The notes under the pieces: model-generated
Databases searched by the model: none
The model's input: only the letters and a program-made list of their open reading frames with translations
What the model was told of the DNA's origin: nothing
Program-made: the position numbers and the translations under genes
Part shown: positions 50,027 through 58,800 of the stretch, one piece after another
Position numbering within the stretch: position 1 is the first letter of the stretch
How the letters are laid out: the number at the start of each line of letters is the position of its first letter
Assembly (NCBI GenBank): GCA_045599385.1
Contig: JAZRVW010000061.1
Span: 1 to 62,991 of the forward strand
Source of the DNA: F23-B02 sp045599385
GTDB lineage: Bacteria > Bacillota > Clostridia > Oscillospirales > Oscillospiraceae
Reading direction: 5' to 3'
Length of the DNA: 62,991 nt

Positions 50027-50713
50027 ATGCGTGACAGACTTAAAACCCGAGAATTGTGGGGAATAATGCTGCTGCTGGCGCTGCACGTTTTCGTGCTGCC
50101 TCTGCTGATGACGGCGGCTCAGCTTTTCTGGCATTTTGACTTCGGAGGGCTCAGCAGCAGTCAGATTAATCTTGCATATTACGGCTTCGGAATCCTTCTT
50201 GCCTTTGCCGTTGCGGGAAAATATCTCCGCCGCAGCTTTGATTCCCTGCTGGACAATGCGTTTGGGGCGCTTAAGAGCTTTCTCCTCGCGTGGCTGATTT
50301 ACTACGGACTGCTCATGGCGCTGGCGCTGATTACCGCGCAGATTCCCTTTTTCGACAACAACAACCCCAACCAGTCCGCAATTACGGACATGGCCGTTGA
50401 AAACCGCGGAATTATTATCGCGATGACGGTTTTCATGGCTCCCGTTGTGGAGGAGGTCATTTTCAGAGGCGGAGTTTTCTGCGGACTTTATCACAGAAGC
50501 CGCGGTCTTGCCTATGTGATTTCCATCGCGGCCTTTTCCCTTTACCATGTGTGGCAGTATGCCCTTTTCGGCGGTCCTGCCCTGCTGCTTTTTGCGGTGC
50601 AGTATATTCCCGCGTCCTTTGCACTTTGCTGGTGCTATGAAAAAAGCGGCTCGATCTGGACAAGTATTTTCTTCCACATGAGCGTGAATGCCCAGGGCAT
50701 TTTTCTGATGTAA
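50027..50713 (+). CDS. CPBP family intramembrane metalloprotease
   Basis: CPBP (Abi/CAAX) proteases are multi-spanning glutamate/histidine metalloproteins linked to prenyl-protein processing or bacteriocin self-immunity. The 228-aa protein has about six membrane helices, the motif 'EEVIFRGG' (glutamate pair) near residue 142 and the conserved His/Asn in 'FHMSVNAQG' near the C-terminus. It follows mutS by 7 bp and precedes folT by 4 bp, so the three are probably one transcript. Substrate unknown. Confidence 0.88.
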   Translation: MRDRLKTRELWGIMLLLALHVFVLPLLMTAAQLFWHFDFGGLSSSQINLAYYGFGILLAFAVAGKYLRRSFDSLLDNAFGALKSFLLAWLIYYGLLMALALITAQIPFFDNNNPNQSAITDMAVENRGIIIAMTVFMAPVVEEVIFRGGVFCGLYHRSRGLAYVISIAAFSLYHVWQYALFGGPALLLFAVQYIPASFALCWCYEKSGSIWTSIFFHMSVNAQGIFLM

Positions 50714-50717
50714 AAAG

Positions 50718-51236
50718 ATGAAAAAAATCAACACCAAAAAACTTATAATAATCGCTATGCTGGTGGCCTTTGACGTAATCTTTACCCGCCTGCTTGCCGT
50801 TAACGTGCTGACCTTCAAGGCGGGCATCGGCTTTGCCGCAACCGTGGTGTGCGCCATGCTTTACGGTCCCGTGTGGGCGGGCATTGCCGCCGCGGCAGCC
50901 GACCTTATCGGCGCGCTGCTGTTTCCTACGGGCGCCTACTTCCCGGGCTTCACCGCAACGGCGGCGCTGGGCGGTGTTATCTTCGGACTTCTGCTTTACA
51001 AAAAGCGTCCCGACTTTAAACACGCCTTTCTTGCGGCGCTGTGCTACTGCGTTCTGATTACGCTGCTGGCAAACACCGCCATGATTTCCTTTGTGTACGG
51101 ACCGAAATTTTTGCCGCTGTTTGTGACGCGCCTTGTGGAATTCGGCGTCATGCTTGTTCTGCAGACCGCGATTATCACGGCGCTTTCGTCCTCAAATACC
51201 CTTTACGGAAAGATTGCCGAATTAAAAAATAAATAA
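50718..51236 (+). CDS. folT: Folate ECF transporter S component
   Basis: FolT captures folate and uses a shared EcfAAT energiser. The 172-aa membrane protein matches the folate-type S component: 'LVAFDVIFTRLLAVNVLTFKAG' and 'ALLFPTGAYFPGFTATAALGG' are its usual signatures. It follows a CPBP gene directly. Its transcript ends in the hairpin at 51247-51272, which also contains the -35 box of rplJ. No riboswitch was recognised. Confidence 0.85.
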   Translation: MKKINTKKLIIIAMLVAFDVIFTRLLAVNVLTFKAGIGFAATVVCAMLYGPVWAGIAAAAADLIGALLFPTGAYFPGFTATAALGGVIFGLLLYKKRPDFKHAFLAALCYCVLITLLANTAMISFVYGPKFLPLFVTRLVEFGVMLVLQTAIITALSSSNTLYGKIAELKNK

Positions 51237-51246
51237 ATTGTAAAAA

Positions 51247-51272
51247 AGTCCTTGACAAACAAGGGCTTTTTT
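51247..51272 (+). terminator. folT terminator overlapping the rplJ promoter
   Basis: An 8-bp stem AGTCCTTG/CAAGGGCT with an ACAAA loop, then six T. The rplJ -35 box TTGACA is inside the stem-loop. Confidence 0.75.
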
Positions 51273-51280
51273 GATATGTT
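51252..51280 (+). promoter_or_regulatory. rplJ-rplL promoter
   Basis: TTGACA (51252-51257), 17-bp spacer, TATGTT (51275-51280), with a leader of about 155 nt before rplJ. Confidence 0.82.
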
Positions 51281-51438
51281 AACTGGGCGCTCCAAAGACA
51301 GCAGGTTTCGCAAGTGTAAATCCTGCCGAGGATGGCATCATAATTTTGATTGCTTAATACCTCTGTGTCTTTACGGCCACGGAGGTTTTTCTTTTTCTTA
51401 CGGGCGCGGATAAATCGTGTGGAGGTGAAAAAACACAC
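51281..51438 (+). promoter_or_regulatory. Ribosomal protein L10 leader
   Basis: The 5' region of the rplJ operon shows features of the L10 leader RNA, in which L10(L12)4 binds and represses its own synthesis: a 5' hairpin region, a conserved-looking 'GGATGGCATCATAATTTTGATTG' segment region (51332-51354) and a last stem ACCTCTGTG/CCACGGAGGT followed by TTTTTC, an attenuator-like hairpin at about 51358-51400. Assignment rests on position and structure. Confidence 0.75.
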
Positions 51439-51960
51439 ATGCCTAACGCAAAAGTTCTCAGCGAAAAGCAGGCGATCGTAGAAGCACTCGTCGAGCGTAT
51501 CCAGGGAGCAAGCGCAGGTATCCTCGTTGACTATCAGGGTATTACCGTTGCAGAGGACACCGCACTTCGTACCGAAATGCGCAAGGAGAATGTTGACTAC
51601 ACCGTCGTCAAGAACACCCTTACCAGAATTGCTATTGACAAGGTCGGTATGAGCGAGCTCGACTCCGTCCTCAACGGCAGCACCTCTCTGGCAACCAGCA
51701 GCGAAGATCCTATCGCTCCCTTCCGTATCGTTGCAGATTACTCCAAGAAGCTCGGTGACAAGTTCAATGTCAAGGCAGCATTCATGGAGGGCAAGATCCT
51801 GAACGCACAGGAAATCGCAGCTCTGTCCACCCTGACTTCCAAGAACGACCTTTACGGTCAGCTGGCCGGCACCCTCAATTCCATCATTGCAGGTCTGGCA
51901 GTATGCCTCGGCGAAGTCGTAGAGAAAATGGGCGGCGCAGCCGCACCCGCAGCAGAATAA
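51439..51960 (+). CDS. rplJ: 50S ribosomal protein L10
   Basis: L10 anchors L7/L12 dimers to the ribosome and represses its own operon. The 173-aa protein has 'LSEKQAIVEALVERIQGA' at the N-terminus and the family's 'DYQGITVAEDTALRTEMRKE' region, ending in the L12-binding helix with an Ala/Pro/Glu tail. GTGGAGGTG is the SD. rplL follows after 40 bp. Confidence 0.97.
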   Translation: MPNAKVLSEKQAIVEALVERIQGASAGILVDYQGITVAEDTALRTEMRKENVDYTVVKNTLTRIAIDKVGMSELDSVLNGSTSLATSSEDPIAPFRIVADYSKKLGDKFNVKAAFMEGKILNAQEIAALSTLTSKNDLYGQLAGTLNSIIAGLAVCLGEVVEKMGGAAAPAAE

Positions 51961-52000
51961 TTTCTGCACACTAATGTAAATTATTTGGAGGAAAATTAAA

Positions 52001-52366
52001 ATGAGTGAAAAAATCACCGCTATGATCGAAGAGATCAAGGCTCTCTCCGTTCTCGAGCTCAAGGAACTCGTAGACGGCATTTGCGAAACCTTCGGCGTTT
52101 CCGCAGTCGCAGCAGCAGCAGCTCCCGCAGCAGCAGCAGAAGCAGTAGAAGAAAAGACCGAGTTTGACGTTGTCATGACCAGCTTCGGTGCTGAGAAGAT
52201 CAAGGTCATCAAGGAAGTCCGCGGCATCACCGGCCTGGGCCTTGCAGAAGCAAAGGCAATGGTAGAAGGCGTTCCCGCAAAGATCAAGGAAGGCGTTTCC
52301 AAGGAAGACGCAGAAGCACTCAAGGCACAGCTCGAGGCTGTCGGCGCATCTGTCGAAATCAAGTAA
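52001..52366 (+). CDS. rplL: 50S ribosomal protein L7/L12
   Basis: L7/L12 forms the stalk that binds translation GTPases. The 121-aa protein has the N-terminal dimerisation helices 'IKALSVLELKELVDGICETFGV', a hinge rich in Ala ('AAAAAPAAAAEA') and the C-terminal 'EFDVVMTSFGAEKIKVIK', 'AKAMVEGVPAKIKEG'. GGAGGAAAA precedes the ATG. A terminator follows. Confidence 0.98.
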   Translation: MSEKITAMIEEIKALSVLELKELVDGICETFGVSAVAAAAAPAAAAEAVEEKTEFDVVMTSFGAEKIKVIKEVRGITGLGLAEAKAMVEGVPAKIKEGVSKEDAEALKAQLEAVGASVEIK

Positions 52367-52381
52367 TTTTTTACTTAATAG

Positions 52382-52417
52382 AAAAAAGACCGTTCCGTTT
52401 GGAACGGTCTTTTTTTC
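52382..52417 (+). terminator. rplL terminator
   Basis: The stem AGACCGTTCC-GTTT-GGAACGGTCT is followed by T7. Confidence 0.92.
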
Positions 52418-52588
52418 TGCCTGAAAGCAATATCCGCCGAAAAGCTGCGTTTTTACTTTAAAAAACCGCTAAAATACGGAAGTTGAACAAAAAACTGAAA
52501 TATGTCAGGCAAACTTACGTCATTTACTGGTGAGAGCGGAAACGGGGATTGACGCACTCAATGCCGAATACTTTTTAAGGAAGATTGC

Positions 52589-53908
52589 ATGACTAACCTT
52601 CAGAAGCAGTGCCTTTTGAGAATCGGCTGCGTGGTACTCGCGGCAATAATTCTCGCCTGCGCACTGATTACTCCCGATGCGGCCGCAAAATCAACCGATG
52701 AGTATTATGAGAACGCCGTTCTGTTCTGGACAAATGTGGAAAGAAGCAGAAACGGGCTTCCCGAACTGAAAACAACGCCCGGGCTTCAAAGCGCTGCCGA
52801 TGTCAGAGTCGGTGAAATCGCAAGCTCCTTCAGCCATACCCGCCCCAACGGGACAAAGTGGTCAACCGCCCTGAAATCAGAGGGCGTGAGCTACGGCAGC
52901 GCCGCCGAAAATATCTCCGCAGGCAGCGGTACGCCCTATGAAACCGTTTACCGCTGGATGAACAGCAGCAGCCACCGCGCCAATATCTTAAACGGAAGCT
53001 ACGGCTATATGGGCGCGGGCTACAGAAACGTTTCCGGCTCCAAGTACACTCACTACTGGACGCAGGAATTTGCGGGCGGCACAAGCCCTTCAAACGCCGT
53101 CGGCAGCTTTTATGTCGCTCCCACGTCAGTCACAACGGACAAAAGCTCCGTGAAGCTCTCTGTAGGCGGCACAGCGCAGCTTTCAGGTATTCCGAGCCCC
53201 GTGTATGCCACGGAGGAAATAAGCTGTACAAGCTCAAATCCCGCCGTTGTACGCGTTGAGTCCGTGCAGGTCAACGTGTTCACTCTGAAGGGCGTGGGCA
53301 ACGGCACCGCAGAGCTCACCGTTCGCTGCGGAAGCTATACGAAAACCGTTACGGTAAAGGTCGGAACGGGCGTAAATCCCGAAATACCCTTTGCCGATGT
53401 AAGCGGCGGCGCCGTTTATTACAAGGCTGTACTGTGGGCCTACGAAAACGGCATAACCGGCGGTACCGATGCGCTGCATTTCAGCCCCAACAAGCCCTGC
53501 ACGAGAGCGCAGGTTGTGACTTTCCTGTGGCGTGCCGCAGGCTGTCCGCAGCCGAAAGGCGAAAGCCTTCCCTTTACCGACGTGAAAAGCGGCTCCTTCT
53601 GCTATAAGGCAGTGCTCTGGGCCTACGAAAACGGCGTGACGGACGGTGTTGACGCATCGCATTTTGCCCCCGCCCGTACAGTCACCCGCGACCAGTTTGT
53701 GACAATGCTGTGGAAATACCACGGCTGTCCGCAGGTTTACTGCGATAATCCCTTTGCGGACCTCGCACGCGGCAGCTATTGCTATGACGCGGTGCTGTGG
53801 GCCTACAAAACGGGTGTGACAACGGGCATCGACGCAACACATTTCGGCGTCGGCAGACCGTGTCTGCGCTATCAGGTCGTGCTGTTTCTCTACCGCGACC
53901 TGACATAA
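52589..53908 (+). CDS. CAP/SCP-domain surface protein with Ig-like and three SLH domains
   Basis: A secreted CAP-superfamily protein anchored to the wall. The 439-aa product has a signal peptide or N-terminal anchor (about residues 10-33), a CAP/SCP domain (about 38-165) with 'FWTNVERSRNGLPEL', 'FSHTRPNGTKW' and 'HRANILN', a bacterial Ig-like (BIG2) domain (about 180-260: 'SVKLSVGGTAQLSGIPS'), and three C-terminal SLH repeats with 'AVLWAYENGITGGTD' and 'CTRAQVVTFLWRAAG' motifs. CAP domain function in bacteria is uncertain. AAGGAAG is the SD. A terminator follows at 53989. Confidence 0.88.
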   Translation: MTNLQKQCLLRIGCVVLAAIILACALITPDAAAKSTDEYYENAVLFWTNVERSRNGLPELKTTPGLQSAADVRVGEIASSFSHTRPNGTKWSTALKSEGVSYGSAAENISAGSGTPYETVYRWMNSSSHRANILNGSYGYMGAGYRNVSGSKYTHYWTQEFAGGTSPSNAVGSFYVAPTSVTTDKSSVKLSVGGTAQLSGIPSPVYATEEISCTSSNPAVVRVESVQVNVFTLKGVGNGTAELTVRCGSYTKTVTVKVGTGVNPEIPFADVSGGAVYYKAVLWAYENGITGGTDALHFSPNKPCTRAQVVTFLWRAAGCPQPKGESLPFTDVKSGSFCYKAVLWAYENGVTDGVDASHFAPARTVTRDQFVTMLWKYHGCPQVYCDNPFADLARGSYCYDAVLWAYKTGVTTGIDATHFGVGRPCLRYQVVLFLYRDLT

Positions 53909-53988
53909 CAGTAATTATCCGAACATAAGCAATCGCCCATGGCTTATTGATTTTATTTTGCAGTTACTCCTTTCTCCACCCATTGAGG

Positions 53989-54033
53989 AATCTCCGGTGT
54001 CTTCCCCCGAGGCACCGGAGATTTTCCTTTTTT
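53989..54033 (+). terminator. Terminator of the CAP/SLH gene
   Basis: An 11-bp stem AATCTCCGGTG/CACCGGAGATT with a 13-nt loop is followed by TTTCCTTTTTT. The 87-bp repeat begins directly after the T-tract. Confidence 0.9.
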
Positions 54034-54160
54034 CAGCTCCGTTGCGACGCTTCAAAAGGTCGATATTGCAGGTGCCCGACCGGTGACAGCTCTGTGAGTC
54101 AAATGCACTCGCGCTTTTTCAGCTCCGTTGCACCGCTTCAAAAGGTCGATATTGCAGGCG
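54034..54160 (+). repeat. Second locus of the 87-bp tandem repeat (one and a half units)
   Basis: TTTCAGCTCCGTTGC recurs after 86 bp (54032 and 54118). The unit contains GCCCGACCGGTGACAGCTCTGT and GCACTCGCGC, the reverse complement of blocks in the 33305-33593 array. Confidence 0.85.
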
Positions 54161-54189
54161 GCAATCAACACCTTTTCAACACAAAGAAT

Positions 54190-54222
54190 AAAGCACCGAT
54201 ATCTGAAATATCGGTGCTTTTG
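54190..54222 (-). terminator. Terminator of the pfkB-type kinase gene
   Basis: AAAGCACCGATATC/GATATCGGTGCTTT arms surround a short TGAA-containing loop and are followed by T-rich sequence on both sides. Confidence 0.75.
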
Positions 54223-54224
54223 TT

Positions 54225-55112
54225 TTACATTATCAGCTCGGCGCAAAGGTCGGGATTTACCGTTTCTCCGCACTCCATTGCAAGTGCTGCGGCCTTCATT
54301 GCCGCGTCCGCGCTTTCCGCAAGGTCAAGACCGTTCACGCCCGCCCAGACGATTGCCGCCGTGACGGCATCGCCGCAGCCCGTGGTGTTAACAATGTCCG
54401 CCTTGCAGCAGGGAAGCTTCACAACCTCGCCGTCCTCGGCTGCCACGATTCCGTCAGGGCCGAGGCTTACGAAAACGCGCCCTACGCCTCTTTTCAGAAG
54501 CTCCTCCGCGGCAAAAAGCGAGGTGCTTTCGCCCGTCATGCTCATGGCCTCAACATCGTTGGGCTTGAAGGCGGTGAGCTTTGAAAGAATGGGCTTCATG
54601 CGCTCGGCCTTTGTGATGGAAACGGGGTCGGCGTACAGCGGTGCGGTCACGTTTTCGCCAATCCACTTTATTGCTTCCGCGGAAAGATTTCCGTCGATTA
54701 CAACGGCGTCGGCGGCGTTGAGCTTATCCGTCAGAAGCGCAAGATAGGAGGGCGTTATGCTGGCTGCGATATCCATATCGCTGACCGCGATCACCATTTC
54801 GCCCTTGTCGTCGGTGACGTAGAGATATGTGGAGGTGCGCGCTCCTTTTATGCGGCGGCACATGCTCATGTCTATGCCCGTTTCGGCACAGCTTCTGTAT
54901 ATGCTTTCGCCGTAGACATCGTTTCCTATGGCGGCGACAAACTTAACGTCAAGGCCCAACAGACGCAGGTTGTGGGCAATGTTTCTGCCCACGCCGCCGG
55001 GAGTAAGACTTACCGTTCCGGGATTAGAGTCGTGCATATTCGGTGTGCGGCTGGGGCGTCCGCAGATGTCCATATTGACGGCGCCGATTACGATTACAGT
55101 TTTATGTTCCAT
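54225..55112 (-). CDS. PfkB-family sugar kinase, probably pseudouridine kinase (PsuK-like)
   Basis: PfkB kinases phosphorylate sugars or nucleosides. The 295-aa protein has 'GAVNMDICGRPS' at the N-terminus, the 'GGVGRNIAHNL' substrate motif and the ATP/catalytic motif 'NTTGCGDAVTAAIVWAG' near the C-terminus. Together with 'DSNPG', 'TSTYLYV', 'GEMVIAVSDMD' and 'DGNLS' this resembles pseudouridine kinase more than ribokinase or fructokinase. There is no psuG next to it. The start overlaps the end of glgP by 19 bp, so it may be coupled to the glycogen genes. Confidence 0.75.
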   Translation of the reverse strand: MEHKTVIVIGAVNMDICGRPSRTPNMHDSNPGTVSLTPGGVGRNIAHNLRLLGLDVKFVAAIGNDVYGESIYRSCAETGIDMSMCRRIKGARTSTYLYVTDDKGEMVIAVSDMDIAASITPSYLALLTDKLNAADAVVIDGNLSAEAIKWIGENVTAPLYADPVSITKAERMKPILSKLTAFKPNDVEAMSMTGESTSLFAAEELLKRGVGRVFVSLGPDGIVAAEDGEVVKLPCCKADIVNTTGCGDAVTAAIVWAGVNGLDLAESADAAMKAAALAMECGETVNPDLCAELIM

Positions 55113-57499
55113 ATACCTTCGGCATACTCCTTTATTGCGCGGTCAGCGGCGAAAATTCCGCTTTCCGCAGTGTTCATAAGTGAAAGGCGGGCAAGCTCGC
55201 ATCTGTCGGAAACGGCGGAATAGAGCCTGTCGTGAGTGCTTACATAGTCGCGGTAATCTGCGATGAGCATATAGGGGTCGCCCTTATAGAGCAGGTCGGA
55301 AACAAGGTCGGAATAGCTCTTGCCGTCGGCAAAGCCTGCGGAGAAGCGGTTCAGAACTGCCGTAAGCTCCACGTCCTTTGCGGCGATTGCGCGGGGGTCA
55401 TAGCCGCCTGCCTTCATGGCGATGACCTCCTCGGTGCGAAGACCGAAAAGGAACATATTTTTATCCCCCAGACGCTCGAACATTTCAACGTTTGCGCCGT
55501 CCAGCGTGCCGATTGTGACCGCGCCGTTGAGCATGAGCTTCATGTTGCCCGTACCTGAGGCCTCCTTGCCTGCGGTGGAAATCTGCTCGGAAATCTGCGC
55601 GGCGGGCATAAGCGCCTCCGCGGCGGAAACGCGGTAGTTTTCCATGAAGTAAACCTGAAGCTTTCCTTTGCACAGCGGGTCGCTGTTAACGTCCTTTGCA
55701 AGAGAGCAGATAAGCTCGATTATGCGCTTTGCGCTGCGGTAGCCTGCGGCGGCCTTTGCACCGAAAACAAAGGTTCTCGGCTCAAACTCCGCATTGGGAT
55801 CTGCGTGGATTTTCATTTGCAGACGGGTAATGAGCATGGCGCACAGAAGCTGACGCTTATACTCGTGCAGACGCTTGACCTGAACGTCAATGATTGCGTC
55901 GGTGTTGAGCACGAAGCCGTCATTGCGCAGAGCGAAGGCGGCAAAATCCGCCTTGTTGAGCGCCTTTATCTCAAGGACGCGCTTCTGCACATGGGGCTCC
56001 TCCGCAAAGTCCGCAAGACGTATCAGCTCCTCGGGGTGAGTGAGGTAGTTTTCGCTGCCCAGAAGCTCGGTGACAAGACCGTGGAGGCGGGGGTTTATCT
56101 GGGCAAGCCACCTTCGGTGGTCGATGCCGTTTGTGACATAGGTGAAGCGCTCGGGGCGAAGCTCGTTTATGTCTTTGAAAAGGTCGTTTTTGAGGATTTC
56201 GCCGTGAAGTCCCGAAACGCCGTTTACCTTATAGCAGGCCGCAAGGCAGAGGTTTGCCATGTGCACCTGACCGTCGCGGATAATGAGGTTTCTGCCCACC
56301 TTTTCGCTGCTGCCGAACTTCGAAACAAGCCAGTCGCACCAGCGGCGGTTAATCTCGCAGAGGATTTCCCACACACGCGGCAGCAGCTTCTGAATAAGCT
56401 CCTGCGGCCACTTTTCAAGAGCCTCGCTCATGACGGTGTGGTTCGTGTAGGCAACGGCGCCCGTGACGATTTCCCATGCCTCGTCCCAGCCGAGTCCGTG
56501 TTCGTCCATGAGAATGCGCATGAGCTCGGGAATGACAAGGGTGGGGTGGGTATCGTTTATCTGAATGACGTGGTGCTTTGCGAAGCTCTTCACGTCGCCG
56601 TACTTTTGAACGTGTTTTTTTACGATGGTCTGCACCGTTGCGGAAACAAAGAAGTACTGCTGCTTAAGGCGCAGGGTTTTGCCTTCAATGTGGTCATCGG
56701 CGGGGTACAGCACCTTGGTGATGACCTCGCTCATGGTGCGCTGCTCCATGCTCTTGACATATTCGCCCTCGGAGAAGAGGTACATATCAAGGGCGGAGGT
56801 GCTTCTGGCGTCCCACAGACGCAGGGTGTTGACGGTTTTGCCGCCGAAGCCAGCAATGAGCATATCTCTCGGAACGGCGGTTACGGTGGTGTAGCCCGTG
56901 TGCTCCGCGCGGTACTGACCGAAGTAATCCCAGTGGGGAGTAATCTGACCGCCGAAGCGGATTTCAACCGCGTCTTCGCTGCGGGGAATGAGCCAGCTGT
57001 CAGCGCTTCTGCGCCAGTCGTCAGCCACCTCGGTCTGCTTTCCGTCCACGATTTTCTGACGGAAAATGCCCAGCTCGTAGCAGATGGAATAGCCCGTTGC
57101 GGGAATGCCTAACGACGCCATGCTGTCCATGTAGCAGGCGGCAAGACGGCCCAGACCGCCGTTGCCGAGACCCGCATCGTTTTCTTCTTCAAAGATGTCG
57201 GCGGCAGACCTGCCCATGTCCTCAAGTGCGCCCGCCAGCGCCTCGGAAATGCCGAGATTGAAGGCGTTTTTCATGAGACTTCTGCCCATGAGAAACTCCA
57301 TGGACATATAATGCACCTGGCGGTCGCCGCGGCGCTCCTCGCTAACCGCCATAAGACGACTCATGATCTCGCGGATAACCATGGCGGAGGCCTGAAACAC
57401 CTGGTCGTCGGTGGCCTTTTCGATTGTCACTCCGAAGTAGGCGCAGAGCTTATCTTCAATGGCGCTGCGCATTTCGTCGCGGGAAATTTCGCTTTTCAT
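55094..57499 (-). CDS. glgP: Glycogen/maltodextrin phosphorylase
   Basis: This enzyme releases glucose-1-phosphate from alpha-1,4-glucans with a PLP cofactor. From ATG 57499 (801 aa, SD AAAGG) it contains 'GNGGLGRLAACYMDSMA', 'INDTHPTLVIPELMR' and the PLP-lysine motif 'EASGTGNMKLMLNGA' near the C-terminal region, all glucan-phosphorylase signatures. It is followed by the kinase gene and preceded by glgD-glgC, so the genes cover glycogen precursor synthesis and degradation; a synthase (glgA) and branching enzyme are not in the window. Confidence 0.96.
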   Translation of the reverse strand: MKSEISRDEMRSAIEDKLCAYFGVTIEKATDDQVFQASAMVIREIMSRLMAVSEERRGDRQVHYMSMEFLMGRSLMKNAFNLGISEALAGALEDMGRSAADIFEEENDAGLGNGGLGRLAACYMDSMASLGIPATGYSICYELGIFRQKIVDGKQTEVADDWRRSADSWLIPRSEDAVEIRFGGQITPHWDYFGQYRAEHTGYTTVTAVPRDMLIAGFGGKTVNTLRLWDARSTSALDMYLFSEGEYVKSMEQRTMSEVITKVLYPADDHIEGKTLRLKQQYFFVSATVQTIVKKHVQKYGDVKSFAKHHVIQINDTHPTLVIPELMRILMDEHGLGWDEAWEIVTGAVAYTNHTVMSEALEKWPQELIQKLLPRVWEILCEINRRWCDWLVSKFGSSEKVGRNLIIRDGQVHMANLCLAACYKVNGVSGLHGEILKNDLFKDINELRPERFTYVTNGIDHRRWLAQINPRLHGLVTELLGSENYLTHPEELIRLADFAEEPHVQKRVLEIKALNKADFAAFALRNDGFVLNTDAIIDVQVKRLHEYKRQLLCAMLITRLQMKIHADPNAEFEPRTFVFGAKAAAGYRSAKRIIELICSLAKDVNSDPLCKGKLQVYFMENYRVSAAEALMPAAQISEQISTAGKEASGTGNMKLMLNGAVTIGTLDGANVEMFERLGDKNMFLFGLRTEEVIAMKAGGYDPRAIAAKDVELTAVLNRFSAGFADGKSYSDLVSDLLYKGDPYMLIADYRDYVSTHDRLYSAVSDRCELARLSLMNTAESGIFAADRAIKEYAEGIWNIKL

Positions 57500-57618
57500 A
57501 CAGAAATACCTTTCAGGGAAATTAGATGGACTGTTAAAAAACACAGTCGGTGTTAGATGACGGAAAGGAAGATAGTGTGAAAGAAACCCAGAAGGGTGTC
57601 TTTCACGTTAAATCAGCT

Positions 57619-57650
57619 GATTTTTCTAACTTCATATAGTTAGAAAAATC
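57619..57650. other. Hairpin upstream of glgP
   Basis: A 13-bp perfect stem GATTTTTCTAACT/AGTTAGAAAAATC with a 6-nt loop, AT-rich, between glgD and glgP. It may be an operator or a second terminator. Confidence 0.55.
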
Positions 57651-57655
57651 TAGGA

Positions 57656-57683
57656 AGCATGGCAAAAGCTCTTTTGCCATGCT
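57656..57683 (-). terminator. Terminator-like hairpin after glgD
   Basis: A 13-bp stem AGCATGGCAAAAG/CTTTTGCCATGCT with a very small loop, followed on the minus strand by TCCTAGATTTTTC. It could partly separate glgCD from glgP. Confidence 0.6.
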
Positions 57684-57685
57684 GA

Positions 57686-58798
57686 TCAGATTTTGCTGAA
57701 CTTGGGAACTACGATGGGCAGGGCGGGAGAGCCCACCAGCGTCTGATATGCGCCGATGTCGCAGTCCTTGTCGACAATGCAGTTTGTAAGCTCAACGCCC
57801 TCACCGATTTTACTGCCGCGCATGACGATGCAGTTGGTGAGCTTGGCGCCCTTTCCGATGCGCACATCGGAGAAGATGACGGAGCTTTTGACCTCGCCCT
57901 CGACGATACAGCCGTCGGCAACAAGGCTGTTTCTGGAAACCGCGCCCTCGCCGTAATAGGTGCTGACGTCCTCCTCGCTTTTGGTGCGGACGGGACGGTC
58001 AACGGGGAAAAGCTCGGCGCGTACCTCAGGCTTAAGAGTATCCATGCTGCAGCGGAAATAGCTTTCGGTGCTCATGATGCGCTTTGCATAGCCGCGGTGA
58101 ACGTAAATATTCACACAGCCGCCGTTTTCGAGATAGTTTGCAATGGCATCGCGGTGGAAGTGATATTTGTTTTCGGTGAAGCAGTAATCCATGAGCTTCA
58201 TGAGAAGCGCCTTTGAGATTACGTAGGCCTCAAGGGAGGCAAGACCCTCGCCTGCGCAGGTCTGATTGAAGGCCATTTTGCGTGCAAAGCCGTCGGCCTC
58301 GGCGATATAGCGATGATGCTTGTAATCGGGGGTGCCTTCGGTGCAGATTGCGGTAAGCTCCGCGCCGCTTTTAACGTGCCGGCGGAGGATTTCCTCAAGG
58401 TCAAGATTTGCGGCAAGGTTGCCGTGCATCATGACGATGTTATCCTCCTTAATGCTTTCAACATAGGTTCTGACGGCGTTTAAGGCCTCAACGGTACCCG
58501 TGTAGTCGCCCTTGTGATATTCGGGGAGACCGAAGGGCGGAAGCATCTTCAGACCGCCGATTTTTCTGCCCATATCCCAGTCCTTGCCGCTGCCGAGATG
58601 GTCGAGGAGGGATTGGTAATCGCGCTGCATGATAACGCCCACATTGTGAATGCCCGCGTTCATCATGGAGGACAGAGCGAAGTCGATGAGTCTGTATCTG
58701 CCGCAGAAGGGCATGGAAGAGGCTGTGCGATTGCGCACAAGCTGGTCGAGCTTGGGGGTTGCGCCGTAGGCGTAGATTATTCCGTGAAAATCAACCAT
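57686..58798 (-). CDS. glgD: ADP-glucose pyrophosphorylase subunit GlgD
   Basis: GlgD is a GlgC paralogue that regulates or assists the catalytic subunit in Firmicutes. From the ATG at 58798 (GAGGAGG SD) it is 370 aa with 'GIIYAYGATPKLDQLVRNRTAS', 'MPFCGRYRLIDFALSSMMNAG' and a left-handed beta-helix C-terminus. The N-terminal nucleotide-binding loop is degenerate compared with GlgC (no GGxGxRL). It is tightly coupled to glgC, 2 bp downstream of its stop. Confidence 0.93.
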   Translation of the reverse strand: MVDFHGIIYAYGATPKLDQLVRNRTASSMPFCGRYRLIDFALSSMMNAGIHNVGVIMQRDYQSLLDHLGSGKDWDMGRKIGGLKMLPPFGLPEYHKGDYTGTVEALNAVRTYVESIKEDNIVMMHGNLAANLDLEEILRRHVKSGAELTAICTEGTPDYKHHRYIAEADGFARKMAFNQTCAGEGLASLEAYVISKALLMKLMDYCFTENKYHFHRDAIANYLENGGCVNIYVHRGYAKRIMSTESYFRCSMDTLKPEVRAELFPVDRPVRTKSEEDVSTYYGEGAVSRNSLVADGCIVEGEVKSSVIFSDVRIGKGAKLTNCIVMRGSKIGEGVELTNCIVDKDCDIGAYQTLVGSPALPIVVPKFSKI

Positions 58799-58800
58799 TT

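Larger units (their letters stand above)
53909..54224. other. Gene-free stretch between convergent genes
   Basis: It holds the SLH-gene terminator (53989-54033), one and a half units of the 87-bp repeat in reverse orientation (54034-54160) and a short palindromic ACCGATATC/GATATCGGT hairpin near 54195-54220 that could terminate the minus-strand kinase gene. No gene is seen. Confidence 0.75.
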
